DNA from: CAVZMO01 sp963776195
GTDB taxonomy: Bacteria; Nitrospirota; Thermodesulfovibrionia; Thermodesulfovibrionales; SM23-35
Direction of reading: 5' to 3'
Assembly (NCBI GenBank): GCA_963776195.1
Contig: CAVZMO010000015.1
Location: 1 to 64,000 of the forward strand
Length of the DNA stretch: 64,000 nt
The notes beneath the pieces are model-generated. The model was given only the letters and a program-made list of their open reading frames with translations, ran no database searches and was not told the origin of the DNA. Made by a program: the position numbers and the translations under genes. Of this stretch, positions 39,546 through 47,947 are shown in pieces (the stretch's first letter is position 1; each line of letters begins with the position of its first letter).

Positions 39546-39791
39546 ATGGAAAGACAGAACGTAACATTGTCGCTTCCGAAAGCTCTTTTGAAAAAAGCCA
39601 AGACATTAGCTGTGATGAAAGATAGGTCATTGAGCGATCTCTTGAGGGAAACTCTTGAAGACAAAGTGAAAGAGGAAACAGGGTATCAGAGGGCGAAAGA
39701 CAGGCAGACGGCGCTTATGGAAAAGGGCTTTGACCTGGGGACAAAAGGGAAGATCACCGTTTCGAGGGAAGACCTCCATGAAAGACGGTAA
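39546..39791 (+). CDS. vapB: Antitoxin, ribbon-helix-helix (VapB-like)
   Basis: 81 residues. The N-terminal strand and two helices (RQNVTLSLPKALLKKAKTLA, DRSLSDLLRETLEDKV) form a ribbon-helix-helix DNA-binding domain; the basic C-terminal part would wrap the toxin. It overlaps the toxin gene by 14 bases, the classic antitoxin-first order. Confidence 0.8.
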   Translation: MERQNVTLSLPKALLKKAKTLAVMKDRSLSDLLRETLEDKVKEETGYQRAKDRQTALMEKGFDLGTKGKITVSREDLHERR

Positions 39792-40209
39792 GGTGTTCGT
39801 AGATACCAATATTATCGTCTACGCATATGATGTTTCCGCGGGAGAAAAGCATCAAAAAGCCTTAGAAATAATGAAGGATATCTGGAGTACCGGCTACGGC
39901 ATTATAAGCAGTCAGGTTTTGCAAGAATTCTTCGTAAATGTAACACGGAAAATCCCTAAGCCATTGACTGTACGGACGGCGAAAGACATAGTAAAGGATC
40001 TCTTGAAATGGAAAACGGTAAGCACTAGCGGGGAGATAATATTAGAGGCCATTGATATCCACAACGAACACAAATTCTCATTCCGGGATTCTGCAATCAT
40101 TGCGGCTGCTATTGAAGGAGGTGCAGGGATTCTTCTTTCTGAGGATCTCACGGATAAGTACAAGATTAAGGGTATTGTCATTAAGAACCCTTTCATTAAA
40201 GAACATTGA
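39778..40209 (+). CDS. vapC: PIN-domain toxin (VapC-like ribonuclease)
   Basis: 143 residues from ATG 39778. The PIN acidic set is visible: D in VFVDTNIIVYAYD, E in SQVLQEFFVN, D in FSFRDSAIIAAA, and the late LLSEDLTDKYKIKG. VapC toxins are Mg-dependent RNases that cut tRNA or rRNA. An in-frame upstream extension overlaps the antitoxin and lacks a ribosome site, so it was not used. Confidence 0.88.
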   Translation: MKDGKVFVDTNIIVYAYDVSAGEKHQKALEIMKDIWSTGYGIISSQVLQEFFVNVTRKIPKPLTVRTAKDIVKDLLKWKTVSTSGEIILEAIDIHNEHKFSFRDSAIIAAAIEGGAGILLSEDLTDKYKIKGIVIKNPFIKEH

Positions 40210-40439
40210 CTCGATAGAGATTATAAATTCTCATCGAAAATTGACCTGCCATTTCTGGCGAAGTTCACATAGAAAGCAACGCCCGCAAAAATCTTGACTT
40301 ACGCAACCTACGTTTGCAAATACGTGCAAAGGGGTGTCTTGCTGAATTATGAAGATTGCTTTAGGAAATATTCGTAAGATTTCTCCCTGATTGCATATGT
40401 TTCTTGAAAAATAAGGAAAAATCATCTATTATTTAAAGT

Positions 40440-41105
40440 GTGAGACAGCCACAGCCACATTCATATAGCCATGCAATTGTGTTCATCGGCCATTTCAATC
40501 CAAATATATTTCAGCCTTCTTGGTTTGCCTCAGAAGGACTGATAGGGAAACAAGAAGCAGAAGGTGCCAAAGTAAACGTGATTCATCCTGACATATCAAT
40601 TTTCTCTCTGGAATGGGTTCGCGTCCAGGTTTTACGTGAACGGTTTAGCGTAGAAACTAAACAACAACCGTATGACGAAGCTGTACGAGACCTTGCACTT
40701 GGTACATTCACACTCCTGAGACATACGCCCTTAAAGCAATTGGGGATTAATATGGACATGCATTTCCGGATTGATTCTTTCGAGAAATGGCATCACATCG
40801 GAGATAAGTTGACACCTAAGGAATTATGGGAAGGAGTACTTCAGAAGCCGGGAATGAAAGCCCTTACGATGGAGGAGGCAATTCGACGTGACGGACGTAA
40901 AGGCCATATCCAGATGCGAATTGAACCGTCCGCGAGAATTGAACCTGGTTTGTTCTTTGGCATAAATGACCATGTCGAGGTTAAAGATGCGGAAACTGAA
41001 GTGGGGAGCGATGAGATCGTAGGCATATTGAAAGAAATGTGGCTTGAATCGCACAGGAGGTCAGAAGACATGATATACAGTTTATTGGACAGGGTATCAA
41101 TATGA
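40440..41105 (+). CDS. Unrecognised protein, first gene of MBL-fold module
   Basis: 221 residues. No family recognised with certainty. Parts resemble the TIGR04255-type fold (FIGHFNPNIFQPSWFASEGL, LRHTPLKQLGINMDMHFRID, MRIEPSARIEPGLFFGINDH): a beta-alpha protein found in defence-type neighbourhoods. The start is a GTG, 231 bases after vapC, in a gap with a TTGACT box at 40296. The last bases overlap the next gene (ATGA), so the module is co-translated. Candidate sensor or adaptor by context only. Confidence 0.55.
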   Translation: MRQPQPHSYSHAIVFIGHFNPNIFQPSWFASEGLIGKQEAEGAKVNVIHPDISIFSLEWVRVQVLRERFSVETKQQPYDEAVRDLALGTFTLLRHTPLKQLGINMDMHFRIDSFEKWHHIGDKLTPKELWEGVLQKPGMKALTMEEAIRRDGRKGHIQMRIEPSARIEPGLFFGINDHVEVKDAETEVGSDEIVGILKEMWLESHRRSEDMIYSLLDRVSI

Positions 41106-41689
41106 ACTTGACTCGTGTAATATCTTTTGATACTGCAACAAAGATAAGAAACCCTTTGCAAAAAGATCTTATCGCCCAATTTACGAACGCACATAAAGAA
41201 GTCCGAAAAAGTCGTTTTTTAGAAAATCCAGAAAAAGCCGGAACGTTTGTATACGCACAGGAAGCAGAATGGCCTTCTCCGGATGAGAAAGGAATAGTGC
41301 AACCAATCCTTAGATATGATCCTGATGAGCTCAAGGAGCGAGCAGTATCTCTCCAGAAATGGGAAGGCGTTGTTATTGCAGTAGAAAAGGACATTTTTCA
41401 AGCCCGACTTCTTGATCTTACGGATGAAAATCCGGAAGAGCAGGCTGAGTTTTTAATTGAGGAGATCTCAGATGACGATCGAGAACTGTTGAGACCCGGT
41501 GCCGTCTTCTACTGGAGTTTAGGCTACCTCACTACTGGAACCGGACAAAGAATAAGGACTTCTATTGTGAAGTTCAGGCGTCTTCCTGCATGGACAGAAA
41601 GAGATATGAGGATGGCACAGGAGCGGGCGAAGGAAATCAGGCAGACGATTGGTTGGGGAAGTGATGAGGCTGCAGCCGGCACCGGATGA
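41102..41689 (+). CDS. Unrecognised protein, second gene of MBL-fold module
   Basis: 195 residues. The centre is beta-rich (KWEGVVIAVEKDIFQARLLD, FYWSLGYLTTGTGQRIRTSI) and looks like a small SH3- or Sm-like barrel; the ends are charged helices. No catalytic motif. It starts in the ATGA overlap with the first gene and overlaps the third by 26 bases, so all three products are probably made in fixed ratio and may form a complex. Confidence 0.55.
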   Translation: MNLTRVISFDTATKIRNPLQKDLIAQFTNAHKEVRKSRFLENPEKAGTFVYAQEAEWPSPDEKGIVQPILRYDPDELKERAVSLQKWEGVVIAVEKDIFQARLLDLTDENPEEQAEFLIEEISDDDRELLRPGAVFYWSLGYLTTGTGQRIRTSIVKFRRLPAWTERDMRMAQERAKEIRQTIGWGSDEAAAGTG

Positions 41690-42785
41690 AGTAGAAATAT
41701 CCCTATTTGGTCCCGGTTATGGTGAATGTGTTCTTATCCATCCAGGTGACGGTCATTGGATTGTAGTAGATTCTTGCATAGACCCGAAAACATTCAAACC
41801 GATAGCTCTCGATTATTTAGCTAGTATCGGCGTTAATGCTGCCATAGCTGTCAAACAAGTAATTGCAACCCATTGGCATGATGATCACGTACGTGGACTT
41901 GGGGAAGTATTTAAGGCTTGCAAGAACGCTGATTTTGTATGTTCGGATGCTATAAGCAATAAAGAATTTTGTGAGATAGTCATGCTTTATGGCCATAAAA
42001 TTATGACGGAAACCCCATCTGGCGTTGACGAATTTCGGGATGTGCTAGATGAAATGGCTTTAAGAGCAAGAGAATCTGGAAGAAAACGCGTTACGCCGGT
42101 ATTTGCTGTCTCGGACAAGTGCCTCTGGCGGGCGCCATTGGAAATAGTTGGCGGCGAATGTTCCATCTATTCACTGTCTCCTTCGGACACTGCTCTCGTT
42201 ATGTCCAGGCTCGACATAGCCAATCTTATTCCTAAGATCAAAGAACCTAAGAGAAGTATACTTCCGTTTTCAACAAACCATGCGGCCGTTGTTCTTTGGG
42301 TGTCTGTAGGGCAGTTACATGCTCTTTTGGGAGCCGATCTCGAAGAGATTGGCGACGAACAAACAGGCTGGTCCGTAATACTTAGCTCCTCTACGCGACC
42401 CAGAGTCAAGGCATCTGCATTTAAGATCCCACATCATGGATCAAAGAATGCTCATCATCCAGATGTTTGGAGAAACCTGCTTGAAGGCCAGCCCGTGGCT
42501 TTCTTGAGTCCGTACAAATTGGGCTCAAATATTCTTCCCACGACAGAAGATGTTACAAGAATATGCTCGCTGACTAATTTAGCATATACGACGGCGGATC
42601 CCACACGCGGAAAGAGCATTAAAAGAGATAAGACTATAGAGAAGATGATCAAACAGAGCGGGCGGGTTCTCAAACAAATGTATACTCAATGTGGGCATGT
42701 ACGATTGAGGGCACGGCAAGGTTGCTCATGGAAAGTTGATCTTTTTGACGGTGCCAAACCCTTATGTGAAGCATCCGTTGCTTAG
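41664..42785 (+). CDS. Metallo-beta-lactamase-fold hydrolase, third gene of module
   Basis: 373 residues from ATG 41664. The metal motif is THWHDDHVRGLGE (HxHxDH), with EISLFGPGYGECVLIHPGDG HWIVVDSC before it and a late FKIPHHGSKNAHH supplying the second histidine set, as in ComEC-type hydrolases. No membrane part is present, so it is a soluble cytoplasmic enzyme, perhaps a nuclease or phosphodiesterase. Together with the two unknown upstream genes it forms a compact three-gene unit in a defence island. Substrate unknown. Confidence 0.7.
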   Translation: MRLQPAPDEVEISLFGPGYGECVLIHPGDGHWIVVDSCIDPKTFKPIALDYLASIGVNAAIAVKQVIATHWHDDHVRGLGEVFKACKNADFVCSDAISNKEFCEIVMLYGHKIMTETPSGVDEFRDVLDEMALRARESGRKRVTPVFAVSDKCLWRAPLEIVGGECSIYSLSPSDTALVMSRLDIANLIPKIKEPKRSILPFSTNHAAVVLWVSVGQLHALLGADLEEIGDEQTGWSVILSSSTRPRVKASAFKIPHHGSKNAHHPDVWRNLLEGQPVAFLSPYKLGSNILPTTEDVTRICSLTNLAYTTADPTRGKSIKRDKTIEKMIKQSGRVLKQMYTQCGHVRLRARQGCSWKVDLFDGAKPLCEASVA

Positions 42786-43021
42786 AATGTTCAGTAAAAG
42801 TAAAAGGGCATTTGCTGCTTTCAGATGGTAATAATTCCTTCGTAAAGAATTCCGAAAAGTTGACTTCAGGTGAAATCCAAGCCAAGTGAAAGATGACCAC
42901 AATGCGGACTTGATGAAAGAAGTCGCCACGCGCCTGACGTTGTCTGATTCCATCCTTTTTGCAGCTTACGTAAAGATCAGGATTGTCAATTCCTCATCTG
43001 CACGGCTATAATCACTTCATT

Positions 43022-43858
43022 ATGAGAAATCTGGTGAGCATCAGGATGAGAGCATCCAGGGCTTTAAGAAATCAAAAACCTAAAATCCAAAATCCAAAAT
43101 TATCCGAAATACACATCTCGGGCGCCGAGGGGCTTTATGAGCCCGTTGATATGAAAAGCGCCGTGAATCGGTATATCGAAAGGGCGACGGAGCATCCGAA
43201 AGGAAAACCTGATAAAATTATCATCACTATCGAAGATATTAAACAAAGGCCAAAGCTGATTTCAGCGCTTCCTGTAGCCACGATCAATTGTCAAACACCG
43301 GCTGAAGGGAAAAAAGCGGTCATAAAGCTGTTACAAGCAGTGGGCATATCCAAAAGGGCTATTGACAGGGCCTTTGAGTTAATAAAAAAAGGAAATATGA
43401 GAGGCGCGGCAATTGTAGCCGGAGGAACGGGTGAGCGCCTCGATTTTGACGCGGGAAGGGGGGTGAGGGTCTCGCGTCTCGGAATCGGTAAACAAGCTTC
43501 GCATCTGCTTTCTTTGAGGCTTTCACGACGTGGAATTAACACTGATGCGGTCAAAGAGGCCTTGACTCTTGCCTCGAAGGTTGCATCACATAAAGATGTA
43601 ATCGCCGAACTATGCGTGTCCGATGACCCGCATTATACAACCGGCTACGTAGCGTCGGACAAATTTGGTTATATAAGGGTACCGAATGTTAAACATGAAG
43701 GGAGCAAGATTGGGGGCAGGGCCTTTTTTGTGAAAGAAGGGTCAGACATCGATGAAATTACAGATTACCTGGAAAAAGTGCCCGTATTAATCGGGGGAAT
43801 ATCTTTGTGCAGAGGTATCGTGGCAATCGATGAAATCCTTAATAGCGCTTATCAGTAA
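43022..43858 (+). CDS. bioW: 6-carboxyhexanoate-CoA ligase
   Basis: 278 residues from ATG 43022. BioW signatures: VSIRMRASRA at the start, HISGAEGLY, the glycine-rich AIVAGGTGERLDFD, GVRVSRLG, VASDKFGYIRVPN and KIGGRAFFV. It joins pimelate to CoA with ATP, starting biotin synthesis. A short linker (NQKPKIQNPKL) absent from typical BioW matches an AAAATCC tandem heptamer repeat in the DNA. No other bio genes are in view. The 3' end overlaps the lipid kinase start by 29 bases. Confidence 0.88.
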   Translation: MRNLVSIRMRASRALRNQKPKIQNPKLSEIHISGAEGLYEPVDMKSAVNRYIERATEHPKGKPDKIIITIEDIKQRPKLISALPVATINCQTPAEGKKAVIKLLQAVGISKRAIDRAFELIKKGNMRGAAIVAGGTGERLDFDAGRGVRVSRLGIGKQASHLLSLRLSRRGINTDAVKEALTLASKVASHKDVIAELCVSDDPHYTTGYVASDKFGYIRVPNVKHEGSKIGGRAFFVKEGSDIDEITDYLEKVPVLIGGISLCRGIVAIDEILNSAYQ

Positions 43859-44715
43859 CCCAGCCGCCAAAAACACATCGGAAAAGAAGATAGACCTGGC
43901 TTGCCGTTTCCTCAGATCAAAAGGATACGAAGTCGAAAAGCTATCTACGAAACAGAGAGGAGACGCGGAAACTCTTGCACGAGAAGCTGTGAAAAAGGCT
44001 CCGTCTTTAATTGTCGCTGCGGGCGGCGACGGCACGTTCAGTGAGGTAATGAACGGCCTGATAGGGTCGGATATACCGATGGCGATTCTCCCCTTGGGAA
44101 CAACGAACGTCCTCGCCAGGGAACTCAATATACCCGACGATGTGGAAGGGTCGATGGAAATTGCAGTGCGCGGAAAGCCGCGGGGCATCTCACTCGGCAA
44201 GATCGTTCTTACCGGCCGCACCTCGCCCCCTCCCCGTCACTTCTGTCTCATGGCAGGCATCGGGTATGACGGCGAGACAGTGTTTCGTATAAATGAGACC
44301 CTTAAAAAGGTATGGGGAAAGGGCGCCTACATCTATAGCGGAATTACTACCTTGCTGCAATTTAAGCCTTCCGTACTAACGTTCAATATTGCCGGCAAGA
44401 TGTATTCAGGATATTCTGCGATCATCGGGAACGCCGCCAAATACGGGGGGAATTTCACTGTCACTCCCGATGCAAGAATTACCGACCCGGCTCTTTATGT
44501 CTGTCTCTTCAAAGGCGCCGGACGTTCCGGACTTTTTTCGCTATGTCTTCGGAATCATTACAAAAACACACCTAAGATATGAGGATGTGGTATATCTGAA
44601 AGCGGAGAAGATCGAAATAACCGGGAGTTCACACGTTCAGGTAGACGGTGATTACCTCGGCACGACACCGGCAAAGGTGGAGGTCGTCAGAGACGCCCTT
44701 AAGCTGATTTTCTGA
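43830..44715 (+). CDS. Diacylglycerol kinase family lipid kinase (one frameshift)
   Basis: About 295 residues after joining frames near 44515. The N-terminal catalytic domain has LISNPAAK, the ATP loop VAAGGDGTFSEVMNGLIGSD and PLGTTNVLARELN. The C-terminal half keeps GIGYDGETVF, SAIIGNAAKYGG, then after the frame change VPDFFRYVFGIITKTHLRYE and VQVDGDYLG. The family phosphorylates diacylglycerol, sphingosine-like lipids or similar membrane lipids. It is convergent with mnmA, the two stops overlapping by 17 bases. One surplus base in GGCGCCGGACG explains the break. Confidence 0.8.
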
Positions 44716-45888
44716 TAATTCCTCCCCCGACTACCGTGTCTCCGTTATAGAACACGGCACTCTGGCCCGGCGCCGGCGCCCAGTGTGGTTCATCAAATAC
44801 GACCCTTACAACCTCATCGGGGTTGTCCGTCTGTTCTTCGTTGCTTACCCCCTGTCCCATATTCCTTAATCCCACAAAGATAGTTGCGGGTTCATCTTTC
44901 ATCGTCGAGCGGACTTTTACAGAGGCCCTGAATTCGCTCGCAGTCGGCGTGATAATCCAATTAAGTTCTCCCACAAGAAGTTCCTTTTTCTTCGCCGCCT
45001 CTCGCGGTCCAACATAGACGGTGTTTTTGCCGATATCCGTATCGATAACATAAAGTGGCGAAGGCGACGAGATACCCAGGCCTTTTCTTTGGCCGATCGT
45101 ATATCCATGAATCCCCTTATGCATTCCCGATTACCTTCCCGTCGGGACATAAATCGGTCCCGACTTTGCCTTGGCAGGAGAAAGCCTTTCGATAAATGCA
45201 AGATAATTTTTCTCTTCGACAAAACATAGCTCCTGGCTTTCGGCTCTTTCCGCTGCAGGAAGACCGAGGTCTTTGGCAATTTTCCTGATATCGATTTTTA
45301 CTATAGTGACCCGAGCGGCAGGGTCAGCCTCCGGAGTACTTCCTGCCCCAAGCATATAAAACATAGGATTGGTCTTTTTTTGCATCAGACCCCTTTTTTG
45401 AGTGAGAAGCGTGTCAGTTATAACGTGCAAGTCCCCCCTATGCCCCCTATTTCTATCGCGGAGGGATCACCTTGATTCATTGCCGGGGCATTACTGCTTT
45501 CAACTTTTGCATAATGTCCGGTAGAAATATATTCGGCGCCTCTTTTTTCCGCCTCTTTGATCAGAGAAGGAAACTTAACAAACCGGTTGCACAGTATACA
45601 GGGGTTCGGAGTCAATCCCGAGAAGGTATGCCTTGATAAAGGGCTCAACAACATTCTCTCTGAAGTCATTCCTACGTCGATTGTGCGGTGATATATTCCT
45701 ATTGAACGTGCGTTTTTCGATGCCTCATCCATTGCCTGAAGTGAACAGCATGACGGTGACCCGGCTCCCATTTTTGCCTCCCACATCAAAAAAGAGACCC
45801 CCTCGACCTCATATCCCTTCTCTTTCAGGAGATACGCAGTAACGGATGAATCTACTCCCCCGCTCATTCCTACAATGACCTTCGGCAT
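44699..45888 (-). pseudogene. mnmA: tRNA 2-thiouridylase MnmA, broken by many indels
   Basis: Starts with the PP-loop VIVGMSGGVDSSVTAYLLKE and keeps NPCILCNRFVKFP (first catalytic Cys) and STGHYAKVES. From 45425 to 45125 the family sequence can be followed only by changing frame at least five times: LTRFSLKKGV, KKDQSYVLYA, GQEVLRRLTLPLG, KIDIRKIAKDLGLP with ESQELCFV (second Cys), YVPTG, then a TAA, then GMHKGIHGYTIGQRKGLGI. The C-terminus (DEPHWAPAPGQSAVFY) is in one frame. All landmarks are kept, so most changes are single-base indels. Either a heavily damaged copy or a poor stretch of sequence. The product thiolates U34 of Glu, Gln and Lys tRNAs. Confidence 0.8.
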
Positions 45889-46146
45889 ATTTACAATATA
45901 ACAGATTGACCTCTCCTCCCGTAACTATCTAAAACGTATCACATAAGAGATTGTAGAAACCGGGCGCTTGGGTTCTTGAGAAATTGAATATGATAGTGGA
46001 CGAGAACGATGCCCCCCGGGAAAACTTTTCTTCTATTGCCTTGACATGGCAGCAATTTTGGATGCCACAAAAGAAAATCCTTGTCTTTCATAGGCATAAC
46101 GAATTATCATTAAGCACTTTTTTGACTCGAAGAGGACAGATAAAAA
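45889..46146. other. Gap upstream of mnmA
   Basis: No supported gene. It separates divergent mnmA and the DUF262 remnant and must hold the mnmA promoter. A CCCCCC run and several short frames are present without family likeness. Confidence 0.35.
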
Positions 46147-46299
46147 GTGATTGCACAAGCCGTTAATTTGATGAACTTCCTGAAAGGGCCTAAGCAGTTT
46201 ATCATTCCCATTTATCAGCAGAGGCTGACCACAATATCCCTCTTTCTTGCCGCCTTTGACCGTGCGCTTTTTTCGATTGTATTCAAGGAGGGTAAATGA
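46147..46299 (+). pseudogene. Remnant of a DUF262 (GmrSD-like restriction) gene
   Basis: From 46147 the frame reads VIAQAVNLMNFLKGPKQFII PIYQQ, which matches the start of DUF262 proteins (typically ...GPKQFVIPIYQR.YSW). After PIYQQ the likeness is lost and the frame ends at 46299 with an ATGA overlap onto the ORF6N gene. In GmrSD and related systems the DUF262 domain hydrolyses nucleotides to drive cutting of modified DNA. About 25 residues remain, so it is a deletion scar. Confidence 0.45.
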
Positions 46300-46806
46300 A
46301 AGAACTTATTCCCGTCGAAATAATCGAGAAAAAAATCTATCTGATTCGAGGTCACAAGGTCATGCTTGACAGCGATCTTGCTGAACTTTACGGCGTGGAA
46401 ACGAAGCGACTCAATGAACAGGTTCGCAGGAATCTAAAGCGATTTCCGGATGATTTTATGTTTCAGCTTACAGAGGAAGAAGCGGAATCTCTAAGGTCGC
46501 ATTTTGCGACCTTAAAAAGCGGCAGGGGAAAACATCGAAAATACTTACCCTATGCTTTTACCGAGCAGGGCGTTGCTATGCTCTCAAGTGTGTTGAACAG
46601 CGATCGGGCAATTGAGGTAAATGTCCAGATTATGCGGACGTTTGTGAAGCTCCGCGAGATGCTTTCGACCCATAAAGACCTCGCCCGGAAACTTGCCGAC
46701 ATGGAAAAGAAATACGATGCACAGTTCAACGTTGTCTTTGATGCGGATGTCGCCTACTGTGCCTAAGAAGGGCAAGATTGGTTTTGCGAGAGATAATGAT
46801 GGCTAA
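46296..46806 (+). CDS. ORF6N-domain protein (one frameshift near the end)
   Basis: About 170 residues. The ORF6N domain spans residues 8-90: IYLIRGHKVMLDSDLAELYG VETKRLNEQVRRNLKRFPDD, FTEQGVAMLSSVLNSDRA. A coiled helix follows. After NVVFDA near 46740 the frame changes and the usual tail resumes as MSPTVPKKGKIGFARDNDG to TAA 46804. ORF6N proteins come from phages and islands and bind DNA; the role is unclear. AAGGAGGG precedes the ATG. Confidence 0.75.
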
Positions 46807-46823
46807 AAAAGACTGCGGAGAAC

Positions 46824-46949
46824 ATGTCACCGCAAAGACGCGGGGCCTTGAAGTTTCTGTGCAACCAGGAGACGAAACTGTTAGAACCAAAGATCGTCGA
46901 AGCCGAGAAGGTCTTGAATGGCCTGATCCGGGCGTTGCGGGATAATTAA
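46824..46949 (+). pseudogene. Possible fragment of a four-helix-bundle (S23-type) gene
   Basis: 41 codons ending FLCNQETKLLEPKIVEAEKV LNGLIRALRDN, which resembles the last helix of four-helix-bundle proteins linked to 23S intervening sequences. The DNA phrase CACCGCAAAGACGC at its start is a common dispersed motif. Weak support. Confidence 0.2.
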
Positions 46950-47033
46950 TGGATAGACTGAAAGTGGATAGGATTCTTTGGCCTTTAGACTTCAGCCTAA
47001 ACACCTGTGTCGTTATTTCTCAGTCGTTTGAGA

Positions 47034-47087
47034 GGGAGAATTGAGTTGACTGGAAAATGCGAAATTCAAGATCAAAGACCTGACCCC
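47034..47087 (+). repeat. Left flanking repeat of the Hachiman locus
   Basis: 54 bases beginning GGGAGAATTGAGTTGACTG and ending AAGACCTGACCCC. An imperfect direct copy lies at 50062-50114, just past hamB; by eye about three quarters of positions agree. The end string AGACCTGACCC occurs inverted at 6526-6536 beside the RAYT fragment, suggesting a REP-type family. Confidence 0.5.
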
Positions 47088-47102
47088 GAACCGGTCCTTT
47101 CT

Positions 47103-47947
47103 TTGAAACAGCCTGCCCCGTTTCTCGATGTGCGTGTCCAAGAACTAACGATTAATCCGTCTGCGATTGGTCTTTGTGTTGGGTATGAGCTCGGGGAATG
47201 GCGCGCATCTCAATTTGCTGATCACGTTATGGAGTGGTTGCCAGAGTTTGCTCTAACATATTCAGAAATATCAGGTATTCATTCTGGCAATATGGTGACT
47301 TTGATGCGAGAGGCTGCCGGTAAAGTTTACAAAACTGAAAAATTCAAAAACAGAGGTGAATTTGGAGAGCTATTCTTGCATGTAGCCATTCGGCAAGTCT
47401 TCGGCTCGATTCCCGCGATTTCTAAGATTTATTACAAGTCAGCACGGAATGACACGGTTAAAGGGTTCGATGCTGTGCATGTTATAGCAACAAACGAAGG
47501 GCTAGAGTTGTGGCTTGGCGAAGCTAAGTTTTATAGTGAAATTAATTCAGCAACTACTGACGTTGTAAAGGAATTGCAGAGTCACACTCAGCGCGACTAT
47601 TTGCGAGATGAATTCGTTCTGATTTCTGGCAAAATTGATTCTAAATGGCCGTATGCTGACGGGCTCAAGAACTGCTCGCCCCTGGCACGTCATTAGATGA
47701 AGTCTTTAAGCGCGTATCTATACCTGTGTTACTTACATATAATAGTCCGACTGTAGCTAAATTTCGCGAATGCACCGAAGATTACAAGAAAGCTTTTCGC
47801 GAGGAAATATTAGCTCATCATAAGACTTTCAGTTTAAAGAAAATGCCCCCATCATTAACTATCCATTTATTCCTAATGCCTCTGGATACAAAAAGGAAGT
47901 TGATAAGTGAACTGGATAAGAAATTACGCATTTGGCAAAAGGTATGA
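47103..47947 (+). CDS. hamA: Hachiman defence protein HamA (DUF1837), one frameshift
   Basis: About 280 residues from a TTG at 47103, the likeliest start because family members open near PFLDVRVQELTINPSAIGLC; an ATG-type start at 47007 would place the flanking repeat inside the gene. The nuclease core is GEFGELFLHVAIRQVFG, then D in KGFDAVHV and ExK in WLGEAKFY, a PD-(D/E)xK arrangement. The frame breaks near 47666 and continues LLAPGTSLDEVFKRVSIPVL LTYNSPTVAKF to TGA 47947, overlapping hamB as ATGA. HamA is the DNA-cutting effector held by HamB. Confidence 0.85.

Noticed and set aside
42790..43015. Possible frameshifted small gene before bioW
   Set aside because: Two short stretches in different frames look slightly protein-like, but no start, ribosome site or family supports them.
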